Origin: Bacteroidales bacterium
Lineage (GTDB): Bacteria; Bacteroidota; Bacteroidia; Bacteroidales; WCHB1-69
DNA: 32,949 nucleotides
Assembly: GCA_017544105.1 (NCBI GenBank)
Contig: JAFYEU010000050.1
Span: 1-32,949, forward strand
Direction: 5' to 3'
Part shown: positions 32,221 to 32,949 of the stretch, piece after piece
Position numbering within the stretch: the stretch's first letter is position 1
Layout of the letters: each line of letters begins with the position of its first letter
Made by a program: the position numbers and the translations under genes
The notes under the pieces: generated by a model
Seen by the model: the letters and a program-made list of their open reading frames with translations, nothing else
What the model was told of the DNA's origin: nothing
Databases searched by the model: none

Positions 32221-32949
32221 ATTCTGTATCCCCCGTACTTCTTGCTCCCCTGATACTCAATCACCCCCTCCCGCTTCAGCTGTCCGAGGATGCGGTTGAC
32301 GGTGGTCTGGGAGACACTGTTCCTGGTCTTGATATCCGTCGCGTTGCAGTTGGGATGACGGGCTATGTATAGGTACACGCTCCGCAGGTTGCGGTTGGAC
32401 CTGACAGAATCCGGCAGCATCTCCAGAGCTGTCTTCGTCTTCCGGCCGGAAGGTTCTCCATGCTGTGGGTTCAGTTCGCCCTCGGGGACATTTTCCAGCA
32501 CCTTAACGGCTTCCTTGTAGCAGGATGGGCCCCACTCGAACCTTTTGGACTGTCCGCTGCCGGGGATGCTGATGTCCACGTGACGGTCATCATAAGAGAG
32601 AATTTTGTCCCGCATGACCATCGTGTCACGCGACACTTTGACAATTCCCTCTGACCCCAACAGGTCCGCCAGTTTCTTCAGGGACCCATAGCGGGAAACG
32701 AGCCTGCCGTCGTCCAGATGGATCCATGTGACGTTTCGGGACTGCTGGCAGAACAGGATGCTGCCGGTCTTGAAGAAATGGGAGGCAGGGTTCTCGGAGG
32801 ACTCGTCCATCTCTTGGGCCACAGCCGAAAGGCGTGCCTCGTACTTGTCCCTCATGCTTTGCTGATGGCGGGTGTCGCCGATGATATGCGCCACGGCCGC
32901 AAAGCCCAGGTCCCTCAGGGTAATGAAGAACAGGAAATTCAGGAAGGAA
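32208..32949 (-). CDS. Membrane-anchored LytTR plus winged-helix transcriptional regulator, 5' truncated
   Basis: The frame is open to the right edge. A GTG at 32894 can serve as a start on paper, but the upstream codons read FLNFLFFITLRDLGFAA, a hydrophobic segment, so the true N-terminus is probably a membrane domain outside the window. The visible 247 codons hold a LytTR-like DNA-binding domain (SILFCQQSRNVTWIHLDDGR, GSLKKLADLL, VKVSRDTMVMRDKI). The C-terminal winged helix contains LRSVYLYIARHPNCNATDI, SVSQTTVNRILGQLKREGVIEY and a GGYRI wing. Two DNA-binding modules in one chain are seen in some Bacteroidota LytTR proteins, to my recollection. The target is unknown. Confidence 0.75.
   Translation of the reverse strand, partial: SFLNFLFFITLRDLGFAAVAHIIGDTRHQQSMRDKYEARLSAVAQEMDESSENPASHFFKTGSILFCQQSRNVTWIHLDDGRLVSRYGSLKKLADLLGSEGIVKVSRDTMVMRDKILSYDDRHVDISIPGSGQSKRFEWGPSCYKEAVKVLENVPEGELNPQHGEPSGRKTKTALEMLPDSVRSNRNLRSVYLYIARHPNCNATDIKTRNSVSQTTVNRILGQLKREGVIEYQGSKKYGGYRIVES

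Overview
The window looks like a chromosomal segment of a GC-rich (mid-50s percent by eye) member of Bacteroidota, most likely an uncultured Bacteroidales. Three things point there. Several secreted proteins carry type IX secretion (T9SS) sorting domains, both type A and type B. Many genes are preceded by the Bacteroidota promoter box TAnnTTTG, with almost no purine-rich Shine-Dalgarno sequences. The housekeeping genes also have Bacteroidota-typical architectures, such as a fused NfnAB-like flavoprotein, a DoxX/MauE-thioredoxin fusion, and a ComEC without its metallo-beta-lactamase domain. No rRNA, tRNA, CRISPR array, insertion sequence, integrase or phage gene was seen, so this is not an obvious mobile island.

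Layout, left to right. Positions 1-493 hold the 3' end of a T9SS type B cargo gene. Positions 583-4493 (minus) hold a DoxX/MauE-Trx protein, a TetR regulator and, behind its own strong promoter, the fused NfnAB-like oxidoreductase. A bile-acid:sodium-symporter-type permease (4589-5533, plus) is divergent from these and overlaps the end of lptG. The minus pair S9 peptidase lipoprotein and LptF/G permease spans 5484-8731. A large adhesin-like T9SS type B protein with an IgGFc-binding-protein-like N-terminus lies at 8999-11680. A minus-strand block (11660-20018) starts with two tandemly duplicated T9SS type A cargo proteins. It continues with a GH5-like secreted protein carrying an FG-GAP/VCBS propeller, an ExoA-like glycosyltransferase and a PglC-type sugar-phosphate transferase. 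After a repeat-rich gap come a DegT-type sugar aminotransferase and truA.

On the plus strand follow a fused DppD-DppF-type ABC ATPase, a tiny Cys-rich lipoprotein with a good terminator, guaA, and a MBOAT/SGNH O-acetylation pair. Minus-strand comEC, pta and tdk follow, then a plus-strand Ala/Pro-rich Bacteroidota protein and a small outer-membrane barrel. The window ends with a 5'-truncated membrane LytTR/winged-helix regulator.

The most coherent functional theme is envelope and surface glycobiology: T9SS cargo, a polyprenyl-phosphate sugar transferase, a sugar aminotransferase, a glycosyltransferase and O-acetylation. The most unexplained signals are three: the cassette-like tandem pair at 18107-20018 (conserved ends, divergent AT-rich middles), the co-operonic GH5-like protein with an Asn-to-Ala change before its acid/base Glu, and a family of intergenic word repeats, one copy of which supplies the stop codon of comEC. 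Nothing here is clearly an undescribed defence or mobile system. All calls rest on reading motifs by eye; no database search was made.
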